Shown: in pieces, positions 1 to 12,315 of the stretch
How positions within the stretch are numbered: the first letter of the stretch is position 1
Layout of the letters: each line of letters begins with the position of its first letter
Origin: Paragonimus westermani
Lineage: Eukaryota; Platyhelminthes; Trematoda; Plagiorchiida; Troglotrematidae
Assembly: GCA_008508345.1 (NCBI GenBank)
Contig: QNGE01001010.1
Span: forward strand, 107,948-171,947
Reading direction: 5' to 3'
DNA length: 64,000 nucleotides
Translations under genes and position numbers: made by a program
Notes under the pieces: generated by a model
Databases searched by the model: none
Told to the model about the DNA's origin: nothing
The model's input: only the letters and a program-made list of their open reading frames with translations

Positions 1-639
1 CAAACGATTCAGACATAATCAACTAGAGGATCAGGTAACCATACATTACAAATAGTTCACTGCCATCGTCGAACTGTGCTTTAAGCCGCATCCAGGAATA
101 CTACGGCTTGGGTTGCCCTGACAACAGTCCATGAAGGTGCGGTGTTGAAATGAATGGACTGTTTACTATGATGTGTTTAATAAGTTCGGTAACCTGGTGA
201 TTTGTAGAAGTGTCGAATTCGGTTGTGGAAGGCACATTTCATTTTTTTCCGGAACGTATGTGCTTCTATTAAAACAAACAACAAATAATGAACATCGAAA
301 GCGTTTGACATTCTTCCTCATTTCGCTTGCCGTTTGTATATATAGTTGCATACTTCCCGAAAATATATGGACCCAAATGATGGCAATCTGTCTAACCACC
401 AGCTGGATTCAACTGCTTCAATCAGCTTAAACTTCGATTACTTTCGGCCATTTAGTGAGCACTTTGCACAACTTCGTAATTTGATTGTCATCATCAGCAT
501 AGACAGCATCTTATTAGTGATTCTCGGTTATGTTTACCTGCCATATAACCATGAGAGAAAAACCGAGTTCTAGTCAGGATAAAAGAGAAAAAAGAGACAG
601 AGGGGATCTAAGGACTAAAAACTACAATGTCTACAATCA
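1..639. other. No recognised gene
   Basis: Two overlapping open frames on the plus strand (173-430 and 346-573) and one on the minus strand (166-399) have no recognisable motif and no clear splice-site pair. I see nothing in this stretch that I can name. Confidence 0.5.
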
Positions 640-1690
640 AATGTTCAATCTCAACGTGTTCACATCTTGCAAACAAGTAAACGAACCATAAATGCAAGTA
701 AGGCGATATCAAGACATTTTTTTACGGTATTCAATGCCCCGCGTGAGTGAGTGCACTTTATTTTACAGACAACTCGACCAAAAAACGGAAACGTTTACGC
801 CACCGAGTCCGATTAGCTGCCACTTCAACTAAGGTCTTCAGTCACCTACTTTATGTATCGCGAGGTACCCAGCCTGGAAGATGAACACGATCTACAGAGG
901 CTAATCCTTAGGTGAACGACTTCATTTCACCACGCCAAGTCAATAGCTGTCCACTTCGTACCCTAAACCAGTCGGTCGCAGTATCGGTAAAGAGTGCTCG
1001 GTGTGACAGGCGAATAGCCGGCATCCCCAATACATAACGTATCATCATCATTCATAAGTTTGTGCAGACTTAGGGAGTGAACAAAGGAACCCGTAGGGTA
1101 ATTTCCATCAGATACATGGCCCATAAAAGTCTGTGTATGCTGAAATTTTGACACATGTGACTTGTTTGGCACTTCACTAAACACCCATTTCCAGCCTCTT
1201 TGTTATTTACTCGTTGGTGCCATCCAATGCGAGCGATCGGACGTAGACATCGATGGTGAAATACCTAAAGACGGTTCACGTTTTCTACTTTCAGCGGCCA
1301 CGTTTCGGAGCCGTCAAGTAACACAGCACTTGCAATCGATTTATGAACGTGACCCTTAAGCCACAAAGGGATGCCTCTCTGTCGCCAAAAGTGTCTTAGA
1401 TTGGTGGATATTGTCCGAATCATAGGGATAAGAAACTCCGTTCCACTCTCCATATCTTCACCGCTACTGGCGCAAATTCCTAAGTGCAAAACCAATCAAT
1501 GACCTCCATGCCACCATTATTTGACATTAGATCTACGTAGGTACAACAGTGCTGTAGGAACACTTTGAGGTTACAAAACACATTTTAAAGCACACAGCAG
1601 AGAACGATGAGGCGTTCGGCATGATTTGTATTGCCTAAAAATTGCCAAACAACTTGTGGTCAGCACAGACACGACCAGTCAGTCATCCAC
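640..1690 (-). mobile_element. Decayed RTE-type LINE, RT end to 3' end
   Basis: Read on the minus strand from 1690 down, broken frames spell the end of a non-LTR reverse transcriptase and its C-terminal region. The catalytic YADD is represented by CADH at 1657-1668. It is followed by a degraded counterpart of the usual 'FAPSKCK' and 'FVYLGSC' blocks, then NLRHFWRQRG (about 1373-1402) and LDGSETWPL (about 1285-1320). After 1265 the frame changes and LTWRGEMKSFT appears near 910-947. The last 300 bases match the 3' ends at 28.1, 61.6 and 62.6 kb, so they form a shared 3' terminus. Stops, frameshifts and loss of the catalytic aspartate pair show it is dead. The 5' part (endonuclease, most of the RT) is missing, as expected for a 5'-truncated LINE insertion. 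Confidence 0.75.
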
Positions 1691-3561
1691 TAAATAGGAG
1701 CCGCAGTCGCTGTGCTGAGGACTACACTAACTACAGCTCGAGTAACAATGAAGGTCGAGTAGTCGCAGATAATGCGCAATCAACATCGAGTAGACAGAGC
1801 GGGTGCTGTCAGTTCGATACGGTTACTACTGTCCTCGATTCTCGTGACCTGCATGCAGCAAATATCAACTTCCGATGAGCCGAATGTCTGAACGAGTGCG
1901 GTCTGTTGACCTAACTGTTTTAGGGTACGAAAGTCGAAACGTCAAAACAAAGAACAATGGAAACCGGGAGAGGAGGGTAGTAAGACATCGAACACACAGA
2001 GACGGTGTCACTATGATTAATTATTTGCTGTGGGATCTGGAGAGTGACTATTAGAACTAGGAGTCAGGAGGGGACAAGAAGGTAAATCCGAGAACCATCA
2101 GTAACATATTTTCATCAATTATCCCTGCTGTGTGCACCAGACAGAGCAATCCGGTTTATACTGCTCTACCGCCAATGCAACATGGAATTCATAGTGTTGT
2201 GAGTAATCGTGATTTTACGTGGGCCCAGATATTACCAGGACATCTAAGCCATTTCAGATGCAAATCGTAGTCAACATGGGCAATGTTCAGCACGTTCGGA
2301 GTGGATTTGTTGATTGTATACCTTGTCGGTAATCACGTTCAGCACACAGTCAAAGGTCGTCAATTCAATGTACTTACCGGTCATAAGTTGTTAGTGTATT
2401 TTTTAACATCAAGCCCGACAAACACTTACCAAGAAAGGTACGGTGCCTTTATCTAACTTTTCAGTTTTAGGGGAACACAGAGTACTAAAGATAAGACGAA
2501 CATCGTGATTGATTCATCATCCTCGACGGGAAATTGATCATATTCGTCTGCTAACTTCTCCTAATATGATTGAACTGGGTGTTTCGTAACCAAAGGAGAG
2601 CTGACTAACGTGTCTCAAAGTCTGTTCTGCTATTCCTACACAGATCACGATCTATATGCCTTGAACGACATACCTACAAAACACTCCCCCCCCTCTATGT
2701 CCTAGGATCCCTCAGACGGTGTACGCTTGAACCTTTTACTCGACTGTCCAATCCAGATAAACGTGCTACTGGCAAGCTAGCTTCTACTCGTTTTCTATGG
2801 AGGCTTATGAAAGGAATTTGTTTCTTTTCCTACTGTCAACTTAGTACAGTTCGCAACCAATCCATAACTGGTCGAGTTACATTTTCATTCAGTGACTCGT
2901 GTTTTAGCCGTGTGCACACTGAGAATATGAACTCCCAACTTCTCCAGATGACAAGCAGTCTTAGTACAGTCAATATTTTTACCTTCTGTCTCGTGACTGT
3001 TTATAACCAAAAACACCTCGACGATTTCCGAAAACGGCATCACGAATCTCAGCGTTTTTCCAACCATAACAACTGATCGCAATAACGGATTTCCACATTT
3101 TTACCGAACTACCACAGATTCGTAGTTGTATTTATATAAATAAAGCGGCGCACCATTCCTATTCAAAGAATTTGATGGAACAGCTCCTTTGTCAACATAA
3201 AACATTACTGACAGCTTAGAAGGATGCTACAAAATAAAACGAATTGGTGACACTAGTTTTCTACACATGCGATGTACCGATACAGAAGACATCGGCATCG
3301 CCGTAGCGGAATTAGTGCATTAACCTACCCTCCATCTCTCGATAAAATTCACATACTGTGGATCAAACAACCTTACTCACCACTAATACTGAACGAATTC
3401 AGTAGCACATAGATGACTTTCATTTTACACTGAAAAGCAAACATCGGTGTACGGAAGAAAATCAATCCACATTGTGTCCTCGCCTTGTTTGTCACTGGAC
3501 GTAATGATGCACTGTGAAAACTTTTCCAACCATTTTCCGGTGGTTCCCATAGAGTTCTTAG
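1691..3561. other. No recognised gene
   Basis: The plus-strand frame 2807-3076 starts near a pyrimidine-rich tract ending in TTAG at about 2845, so it could hold an exon, but no donor or family motif settles it. Bases just above 1690 may hold more of the decayed LINE. Nothing else is recognisable. Confidence 0.4.
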
Positions 3562-3726
3562 TCAAAGAGAAATTTCGTGACTGGCAAGCACGATAAGATT
3601 GACTCTAACCTAATCGACCGACCTATCTTTGCTGATCATCCCGAAGAGCCCCAGCAATCCAGTGAACCCCTTGTCAGCCAGTCCGGAGAAAACAACTCCC
3701 GACGTTCCGCTGATTATGAACCATAG
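3562..3726 (+). CDS. Candidate terminal exon, unknown protein
   Basis: A frame of 54 codons and a stop begins exactly after an AG (TTCTTAG, 3555-3561) that also supplies an in-frame TAG immediately upstream, so the frame is open only from the putative splice acceptor. The peptide is hydrophilic and acidic, with runs such as DRPIFADHPEEPQQSSEP, and ends SRRSADYEP. That is the make-up of a disordered cytoplasmic tail rather than of random translation. The length is a multiple of three from acceptor to stop. No family is recognised and no upstream exon was located. It could be chance, since the acceptor's pyrimidine tract is only moderate. Confidence 0.35.
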   Translation, partial: SKRNFVTGKHDKIDSNLIDRPIFADHPEEPQQSSEPLVSQSGENNSRRSADYEP

Positions 3727-5265
3727 ATTCTACGTACAGAGCGTTGTGTCGAAAACGCTCTAGCGTGGAACACTGATGTTCATTGCACACAGTTGTCTCA
3801 ACGCACTACTATCTCTGGGGTTGAGCGCTTCCAATTTATCGCACTCAACTTGCTTATCCCAACATCTGACCTTTCCCTTAGTTGAGTTAATTGCGCCGAA
3901 AGGTAACTGCCCAGCACTATTTCTCTTCATCGAGTAGTTTGAGGAATTCAACTATCTGGGGTAAGGTGGATAAAAAACAGTCAGTTGGCATTTGATTGAG
4001 AAGAAGTATTTTTCCAACGGACTGTTTTCTGACCATCCAGTAATCACAATCAGAGCTCCCTCAGTCGGTGTACAGTTCACCTCGTCCTACAACTTGGGCA
4101 TTTGCTGATCCGAGGAAGAGAAAAAACATTCAATCTCTCACACTAAAGACACCACATTTTTTCGTGAGTAACATTCATCGAGCTGACTATCAAATCATGT
4201 TAAATTTATTGGTCAGGTATCCGCACCGAATGAATTCAAACAATGTGAGCGTCGTGTTTAACATGTTATTGATAAACATATTAAGAATAACAACGAGTAT
4301 TACAACTTGCTCCTAACGTTGTGTTATCCTCAATCTGTTTATCAATATTATTTCTAATAGACGAGAACAGCAGCGACAGTTACTGGACAAGCAAGCACAT
4401 ACAAGCATCCCACAACCACGAGCAAACGCAGACAGCTAGTCCAATGTCTAATATGATCGGAATATGGATAAAAGGGAATAGAAATATCAACCTCAACTAG
4501 CAAAACTGCTGACGGTGTTTAAATTTGAAAAAATCGATAAGTGTCGTAGTGCCAAATACGTCCAGAGAAAGGCAGTTCAATCTTGGAAAATACATCGGAC
4601 ACAATCACACACAAAAACAATCTATTCAACGAGGTTTTAATGCTGCCACGTGGATGTTCAAGCAAAAACCACGGAACATCCGGTTTCCGTGTTGACAGTG
4701 CGCTACATGTGTAACTCATCGGCACAAGCATTCGATTAAAGAAGCATGAACATTCAATAGTGGAATCCATCAATCATAGGACGCGTAGGTTGTGTCCGGG
4801 CATCGGATGTCGTGTTGTGTTGAGCGTGTGGAGTTTCGAATGGTCAAGCTCTCCTAGCTTTAAACTTAGAAGAACGAAGATGATGAACGGAAGAAGCTAC
4901 GAACAGGGGAATGATGTGCCAGACAACCAGACCGAAACAGATAGGTCGATTTAGATTGGAACATGTGAGACCACACGGCAGGCCCGCGTGCAATAACGAA
5001 CCGATCAGCAGCATGCGTGACCATACGTACAGATAAGGAGTACACGTGGGAAGATGAGACGACGATCGTGAGTGGAGATTCGGAAACGTTTGCACGTCTC
5101 AGTCAACAGGAGAAAGGAAAACTAACAAGGGTTAGGCACGAGTGCACGAAAGAACGTGAACTTGCAGAGAAAAGGAGTTGAGGTCAATGCACAGCTTAGC
5201 AGTCTAAGATACATTTGTTAGACAGAACAAGAAAACGGCGTGAACAGCCCCAAATCCAATAATAC
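3727..5265. other. Mostly unrecognised; possible small exons
   Basis: A frame at 4870-4954 (plus) follows a good pyrimidine-rich acceptor ending CTTAG at 4869 and closes with a stop after 27 codons. The frame 4068-4316 (plus) has a possible donor near 4162. Both are too short and motif-free to call. Downstream exons of the PH-domain gene could lie here on the minus strand, but none was recognised. Confidence 0.35.
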
Positions 5266-5568
5266 CTTGATCCAAATCAGTGCCTGTTTTTCCGTGTCCG
5301 CAGCCAACACGGTCGTTCCGCGGCTAGGGTGGGCAATTTTGATCACGTGATCCATGCCACTATCTCGACCGGCGTACAGTCCGGTTGCTCCACACAGAAA
5401 CAGAACCAGGCTCGGATTCAGAGCATGTCCGGATTTGTAGGCGATTAACCGACAACCGCCAGCTAGTAAACACAGATTCAACCGGGTCCACTTGTTAGGC
5501 TTATGGCGATGATGTAGCGCACCGGCCAGAGTCCAAGCTGGGTCTATAAAAGCACTGAAACGTCGGGA
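5266..5568 (-). CDS. PH-domain exon (AFAP1-like protein suspected)
   Basis: This is one internal exon of 101 codons, phase 0 at both ends. It is bounded by CATCCAG before 5568 and by AAG|GTATTA at 5266/5265. The translation has the strand order of a pleckstrin-homology domain: a start resembling GALHHRHKPNKWTRL, a second strand CRLIAYKS, then PSLVLFLCG, a strand around HVIKIAHP, the strand TTVLAAD, and a C-terminal helix containing KQALIWIK with the near-invariant tryptophan. PH domains bind phosphoinositides or proteins at membranes. The spacing (WTRL ... YKS ... PxLxLxLxG ... KI ... VLAA ... QAxxWIK) resembles the first PH domain of the actin-filament-associated protein family (AFAP1/AFAP1L), but that assignment is my recollection of the family pattern, not a search. 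If the exon ends at 5266 the helix is cut just before its last turn, which the next exon would supply. No other exon of the gene was identified. Confidence 0.7.
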
Positions 5569-6492
5569 CTGGATGACTAGGGATCTTTTTGGCAGACTGT
5601 GAGAGATGGCACGAGAGAGGGAATAGGAGACAGCAGTTTTAGGGACACGGTTCTTACAAAAAGTGTACCTGTCAATAAATTGGTGAGAGGTAATTAGGAA
5701 AAGTCCTTACGAACTATTTGACACACGGCGGAATGAAGGGAACTTGCGACGATAGATAACAATCGCTAGTGCCTAGATCCTCAAACTCATATTGAGAGAT
5801 GCACAAAATTACTGCACTCAGTGAGGTCAGCGGAAAACCGGGTACAGCGCAGTTACGAGCATTGTCACGTTGTTCAATCATGTGATAGCCAGAACAGTTA
5901 CTACCGGAGTGTTTCGAATAGCAATAATCAGTTACTCGAACGGATACGGAGAGAATGAACATACTCAGCTACCTGAAGAAACGCACATAACTATCCATGC
6001 GCTCGATGATAGTGCTAGGCTGATAAACTACGGAAAGCGCATCAATTTTGGTACCACAAACCTGTGGAAACACTTCTCAATCTGTCCCGGGGTTAGAACA
6101 AGAAGAGAATCGTACAGACGTTCACAAGGTTGACAGATAAAACAATCCTAATACGTGATACGTGGCCGGTCTGACGGTATCAAGTACGGGAATGACAGAT
6201 GTTCTTATTCTTGTCAGAACCAATGGAGTTAACAGTACTGCATAATGAGCTGAGGAAGGGCGAGAACGAGCAAACAGTTGTCCTTGAAATAAATAACCGT
6301 GGTCAACCATGGTCGAAGATTACGCAATATTAGGAACGATTCAGGCAAAACCACCAACTACAGAGGTCAATAAAAGCGGGCCAAACTGATAGTTACGACC
6401 AGGGCAGAATAAACAAGGTGACCGCTGGACACCAAGTGGAACTCTCACTGTTAAAAACGAATTTCACACAAAGCCCTCGCCGATTCAGTTAG

Positions 6493-6624
6493 TCGAAATT
6501 TCATAACAAAGGAACCTCCATCTCCCTCTGTCCATACACACACGGACAATCCCGACGGTTCAACGGAACCGTGCGGCTCATGGCATCAATACGTTCCATT
6601 TCCGGTGCACCAATAAGCCGGACG
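6493..6624 (+). CDS. Candidate internal exon, unknown protein
   Basis: The frame is 44 codons, phase 0 at both ends, lying between an acceptor GATTCAGTTAG (6482-6492) and a donor ACG|GTAAGG (6624/6625). An in-frame TAG at the acceptor means the frame opens only there. The peptide is basic and rich in serine, threonine and arginine (for example RRFNGTVRLMASIRSISGAP). No family is recognised. The donor is strong, the acceptor weak. Confidence 0.3.
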
Positions 6625-8430
6625 GTAAGGGACAGTCAGGCGGATAACATTACCAATAAACAGTTGCGTGTGAGAATTTTAGGTAACACAAAACCATGTA
6701 GGGCCTATTACTTTCGCTCGAAGAACACATCGGTATGTGTACGTGTGGCAGACACGCACATGTGCCTTTGAATGTTTCCATTGAGGTCGCAAGCCCTTTC
6801 CATATATAGGAGACAGGTGGACAGGAGCAGAAGGGAAGAGTCGGCCATGCGGGGTAACAAGAGTTTGACGAGTGGGGGAAGAGAAACAAGAGTGATTCAC
6901 ATCATGGTCACGACTCTTCTCTCAACAGTGTTGTTATCGCGCTGACGATGATGGCGTGCATGACCGGTATGTGGTACACCGAAACCGTGAAGCACAACAA
7001 TGCAGTAGAACGAGAAAAGTTCAGAGGCAGACAAAACTCAATCACTAGAACAGAAAGGATGAAATGACTGTCAACACCATGTTTGGTTAGAGTACACGAA
7101 CTGGATCGCGTATATAGAGTAAATTCGTGAAGTGGCCAACTAGTGTAGACAAAGTCCCGCTGAAAACACCAAAATTTGGTAATTTCGCTGAATGGAAATA
7201 ATCATCGTAATCCAGATGGAACATTGCAGACGGAGTTTTATGACCAGTTGACACGATGATCTGACATCGCAGAAGCCACAGACGTAGAAATGACGGCGTT
7301 GGAAGTCCCATATCAGCGAAAAAGCAAATCGCCTTACGTGCTGAGGGATCCAGTGTTCAACGGTCGCAAAAAAAGGAAGATGAGGGTGTAATTAAGTGAG
7401 TCAACTCGCTTGTATAAGCCTCTCAAATCGTCGGCAAAACACTGAGGGTGACTGGCTGACATCTGGCTGTTTCGAGTAGATCAAGGTGCTGTCCCCCCAC
7501 TTGGATATTCCACTGTTTCATCTCGCCAACCACTAAATACAGCTTATTGCGGGTTGAGCGACACTCATGTGATTGATTGTTCACTCGTGACGCATGTAGA
7601 CAGAAATGTGACAATCAAACGAAACAGCACAAGTGGATACCGATCCGAGTAGGTCTACTATTTCGCGCACAAGTAAGATTTAATTATGATGTGAAAAAGA
7701 ACTGGTAACAGGAGGTTGTGACAAGATTCTACAACACCGAAATTGACGGAAGCAACAAAAATACGGATGTGTCTGCGTGGTTATGGTTTAGTAACAGCTG
7801 CGTCAGTGGGGAAGTTTTAATGGAATCATAAAAATACATGAAGATGCACAAGTTTAAGTGTGACTAGAAACACGTAGGCACCGGTTTCGTGAACACGGTG
7901 ACTCTTGTCGTATGCACTCCCATATGTGTACGGCTAAGAATGTAACTGCCTACAGAGACCAGACAGAGACAAGGATATCGACCGTCCTTACGGGCAAGGA
8001 CGGGCGTCACCCCTGCAATCAGCCGGACAAAGTACATCTATGACTGAATGTAGTCAGCATGAACACAGGCAGTGGAGAATTCGATCGTTATTGGCAAATC
8101 AAAGTCCGCAATTAAGGTTATACAGTACATACAGACAAACTGAGGTAATAGAAAACGGCAGTGGTACTAATCATCACTGACTGGAAAATCGAAGGGAGGC
8201 GAAAAATCCGACGTTGATCAAATAATCTCGCAGGAGTTTGAAAACTGACAGTTTAAAGTATACGCTGTGTAGCGTGATGTAAATTATCACACTTTCATAT
8301 AGAATCATAAACTAATTTTGACGGACCGGTCACGTATGTTGTTTAATCATTTGTATCTATGGGGTTGGCAAGCATATATGCATGGTGTTTTCAAGAATGA
8401 CGAAAAGTTTCTGATAACTTCGGTTAAGCC

Positions 8431-8545
8431 GCGGAACCACATGGACGACAAATATACAGACAGTGTCACACAACACAAGAAGGTCCAAAAGTCACTTGAT
8501 GGACTCGTGAATTCTGGGAAGCTTTGCCAGGAGAGGAAATTCTAG
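8431..8545 (+). CDS. Candidate exon, weak winged-helix likeness
   Basis: The frame following ACTTCGGTTAAG (8419-8430) gives about 37 codons and a TAG. The part KKVQKSLDGLVNSGKLCQE resembles the recognition-helix pattern of small winged-helix proteins such as HOP2/PSMC3IP (V-K-L-L-x-x-G-K-I-x-E-K), a meiotic recombination factor. The likeness is short and would normally continue as YGKQKIY, which is absent because the frame stops after ERKF. Chance resemblance is quite possible. Confidence 0.2.
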
Positions 8546-11193
8546 AATTCATCACTATTCATCATCGTGACTACCAGAATCATCCAGGGTCACAAGTGAA
8601 CAGAGAAGATATCTCTACCGAAGGGTCCGTACATCCCCATTAGAATAAATGAAATACTGTCTAGACACGTCAGACGCACCCTGTTATAATGCGGCCAAAA
8701 AGCCAGTGTGATTCTTATCGGAAGCCTAGTTGTCAGCGGTGGGGATGCCAGTTTCTGATTATACTGCCGTTTGCTGTTCGCAACGGCATGCTAGTCAATC
8801 AGGCTCGAACCCAGGATGACAAGTACGGAATGGGTGAAAGCATCGTGATAAACAAACTACATAACAGATGACGGCGAGTGGGACATAACAGCAGTGGAGG
8901 GAAAACGAATGAGGATGTGTACGGTTTAATTTGGAAGCCGATGAGTCAAAACACGTGAACATTACTGAACCTCAAGCCCAAGTTACAAATAATGCACGTG
9001 ACATGTCAAATGTCCGTAAGCTGTCTAAATGAAATAAACAAGATCACAATTCAATTCATCCTTTTGATCATAATCGATGTATGATTGTGCTGTAGTGTCG
9101 GTTGTTATACGGTTGGATATAGAATACCAATCAAGTACAAGTGAAAATGATTTTATCGAACAAAAACAACCCCAGATGTTGACAATCAGAACTATCCTTA
9201 AACGCCGTCAAACAAGGTAGAACCCATTCGCGTTGAACCAGGCTATTCTGAACAGCATCAAACGAACACAAGGTCTGGAAATTGCGTGGCTTGTGATCAT
9301 TCTGTTTCCGGTCCAATGTTTAATATTCTATCAGTACCGTTTAGGTCTTCCTACCAAACACGTATCATGTGAAAGAAACAATTATCTACAGATATCAAAA
9401 ACTGACAAACAGTTTTCACACAAAATGAACAAATCGCCGTCCTAGGGTACAACGATCACCAATACCTGGGCATCAACAGTTTCGTCTCAAATATGAGTAC
9501 ATCACAAAAAGCTGCCAATGTAACGGGTGCCACTACACTAATCTTAAGAAATATCGCGAATAACTAGCAGGATAGGCGACAAGGTAAACAAATCTACATA
9601 TAACATGAATCTGGAAGTATTGTGACAGGAATGCAAACATTTGGTCTCCCTTTATTAACCACTTTAGGCGGGCCAATTAATACACACACATGATAGAGCA
9701 CAACAACAACGAACAAACAGATGGACATGCTAATGGCGCACTTGATCAGTATCATCAAATAGTGACTATAGATCGCACACATGAATGCTCGATCAACGTA
9801 CCGCGACATATAATACGGTGAAATTTACTGGATTGACATGATAACTTCCTGTTACAGTAGTATTGCAGCTGAGTGCAAATAGCAACCACTGATGCACATT
9901 TGGTAAAGACATTAACATCTTCAGAAAGTCGTAGGGGTTTCACGTTTTGCGATCAACACGAACTTCTATGTGGATGGTCGCTTGTAAGAACCATTTTGCA
10001 GAGCTATCGACTAGTTGTGGACATAAGCACTGATGTACGACGTTGGTGTCCGCTATTTATATTGTACGAAAGTTAACGGATAATCTGTTGAGACGAAGCA
10101 GTCAGATGAATCACAGTTGATAGCGTTAACACAACAATAATCCGCAGATCGACAGCCTGTTGTTGAAGTTTGACGCAGAAACCGGTAGTGCGAATTGGTA
10201 CATAGGATGCAGGTCGCCAATACTGGTGGAAACCATGGCAAGGTTCCAACCACGATAACACTGCCGACACCAAACCAGCGTGCAAATTAAAGAGCGGATC
10301 GGGCAGCTCGAAAGTAACAGTGCACTGTGCACTACAGCGCAAGTTATATGACTGAGAGCAATACATAAGCGGGAGCCTATCTAATGTATAACAACAAAAT
10401 CCCTAATTCTAGGGTTTAACATACGGGAGTTTTTATTAAAAAACTCATCAAGATGTCTACGCCCCACAAATGACAGTATAACGGCATTTGATAAGGGAAT
10501 AGATTACTTGCGGCGTGGGAAACAATACGTCGGCATTCCAACTGCGTGACCCGATCATCCAGTAAGCAACTTTAAAGTGTGAGTGAGTGAAATTGGTGGA
10601 TCCCTATCACCAACATTCTGCGTTCCAATATCCGCATTGCTTAATTGTTGAAGCCATCCGATGTGAGTGATTGATGGCAAACAACAATAGTCTGTGAATC
10701 CAATCAGTTGCTGGCGGCTTCAGTGGTCATGGTTCGCAACTGTGAAATAAATCGATGGAACTGCAGTTTAACAACTCAAAATGAAATCACTTTTGTCGTC
10801 GGAAGCGACCCAGTTTGAAGAAGACTGCACCAACGCGGGTTACAAATGCTGCCGTTCGAGATCCAGCTTTTTAGTTACAAAACCCGGCCAACGACCGTCG
10901 GGATATCATTGTCCAATCAAAGACTAACGTCGCCGTCGCATTCTTGGACCAATACTTTGTACTTTAGAGTTGCCGAGACAACACGAAGAGACAGCGCAGT
11001 AGTAGAAATAGTAACCACCATAGCTGAACAGAATCTTGCTGTCTGGATCGGTCACCTTTCAGCCAGGCACAAAGTCAGTGACTGGTGTGTGTGAGTACCA
11101 CAAGAAACCACCCGTGGTATCGACAGTGGAAAAACTGAGGAGTGTAGTCTTGATGATGCTACACGTGTTTGATGACGCTCTATCGACCATAAC

Positions 11194-11268
11194 CTGGAAT
11201 GAAAATAGTGCCCATAATGGATTAGCATACACGATTGCCCACATTCGGTAGAATGGATCTTTGAGGGC
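11194..11268 (-). CDS. Candidate internal exon, 25 codons
   Basis: A 75-base segment is flanked by GTGTTATTGCAG on its 5' side and CAG|GTTATG at its 3' end, phase 0 to 0. It reads as an aromatic, hydrophobic peptide (RMWAIVYANPLWALFSF) that could be part of a membrane segment. The frame stays open on both sides (11059-11346). The flanking reading SGDAKVLLQALKDP loosely recalls the RNase H 'DSKAVLQAL' motif, so a transposon origin is an alternative. No family is assigned. Confidence 0.22.
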
Positions 11269-11559
11269 CTGCAATAACACCTTAGCGTCACCACTGAATA
11301 CTAGAAGTATGAAATCAACTTGGCATATAGCTTTCAGGCACTCCAAAGCTGTGATACAATCGCAGACCTTGACTTCAGGCGTTTGGTTCTAACCTGATAG
11401 ATAGGAGTATAATTTCAGCACTGTGTGAATATAGAGAGTAACTGAATTATTCTTCGACATGTTCCGTTCACACACACACAGATGACCAGGATACCGGTAG
11501 TTGTCCGAACATACGCAAGAACAAAAGAGGGATTTACACTTATGACCACAGTATCATGT

Positions 11560-11623
11560 TGATATTCTAAAATCATTATGAACTTAAGGCCTGATATTCT
11601 AAAATCACTATAAACTTAAGGTC
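11560..11623. repeat. 32-base direct repeat, two units
   Basis: Units 11560-11591 and 11592-11623 read TGATATTCTAAAATCA then a T/A-rich half ending ACTTAAGG. They differ at three positions only. A few bases of a third unit (TGATTA) follow. It is the smallest tandem-array structure in the window with a unit longer than a microsatellite. Confidence 0.8.
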
Positions 11624-11839
11624 TGATTATGATTCGACAAACAGAATATTGGAAAAGATATGTATTTTTTCTGGAACCTAGTAGCGTCAGAAAGCTTTCA
11701 CATAGCGATGGATCAATTCGTAGGTAAAAATACGGAAACTGGGTAATTCCATCTGCACACAACAGTGTTTACTGTTGTCATACAACTAGTTTGGTCACAC
11801 GAGTCCCCGACTGAAAATATCTCATTGGAGATCAGAGAT

Positions 11840-11930
11840 AAAAAAAATAATGACAAGATTCGAACCGGACAAATGCGGATTTGGGGATATCAGAATTCCA
11901 TAATACACGCGAACTAAAACCACATGGATC
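11840..11930 (-). repeat. Possible tRNA-like Pol III fragment
   Basis: On the minus strand there is an A-box-like TGGTTTTAGTTCG (about 11910-11922), then a perfect B-box core GGTTCGAATC (11857-11866), then a run of eight T (11840-11847), the normal Pol III stop. The T-stem does not pair well and no acceptor stem forms, so this is not an intact tRNA. A decayed tRNA-derived SINE head or a tRNA pseudogene fits best; chance is not excluded. Confidence 0.3.
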
Positions 11931-12194
11931 AGGAAACAGCAGTTGATAATCACAGCCCCGAAATTTCCTTAGTCTCACAGTACAACCTGCACGTTCTCAT
12001 CAACAAAGAATCCAGTGAAAATAGGTGTGTGTTGTACCATGGCCATCCAATCTAGATAAACTCCAGTGTTTTAAACAGGTATTACTGCACCTCGAAGGGA
12101 AATCACACTAGGTGCGAAAGAAAGGGGGGAAGGTGAGTGAACGAACTAAGCGTAAAGCAAGTAAATGGATGGTCGAATGACAGGTCGAACTAAC

Positions 12195-12315
12195 CCAATC
12201 AGAAGGAATCTCATGGACTTGGATCATGTGATCGACTGCCGACTGACGTGGTCCGTGTGCGACAATTGTGTAAGCAGACGTACAGAACAAACCACCATCC
12301 ATTCTAACCTGACTT
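12195..12315 (-). CDS. Candidate exon, possible end of Ig-like domain
   Basis: A strong acceptor (AACTTTCTCCTGCAG) precedes 12315 and a donor GATTGG|GTTAGT follows 12195. Between them lie one base and 40 codons. The peptide contains RMDGGLFCTSAY followed by a strand ending HMIQVHEIP, which resembles the F and G strands of an immunoglobulin domain (D-x-G-x-Y-x-C ... V-x-P). The cysteine sits one residue too early for the consensus, so the likeness is imperfect. If real, the protein would be a cell-surface adhesion or receptor molecule; this is inference only. Confidence 0.28.

Larger units (their letters stand above)
5569..11193. other. Intron-like or intergenic, few exon candidates
   Basis: Apart from the two exon candidates listed separately (6493-6624, 8431-8545) I see no repeat, RNA gene or recognisable protein. 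Minus-strand frames at 5714-5962, 7087-7311, 7423-7614 and 10073-10366 have protein-like stretches but no motif or convincing splice pair. Exons upstream of the PH exon would be expected on the minus strand of this stretch. Confidence 0.4.

Noticed and set aside
1265..1495. Treating the minus frame as an independent small gene
   Set aside because: It is the thumb block of a LINE (NLRHFWRQRG, GSETWPL) and continues in other frames on both sides.
8760..8870. Possible SINE remnant around GCTCGAACCCAG
   Set aside because: Only about 20 bases resemble the B-box region; body and tail do not align.
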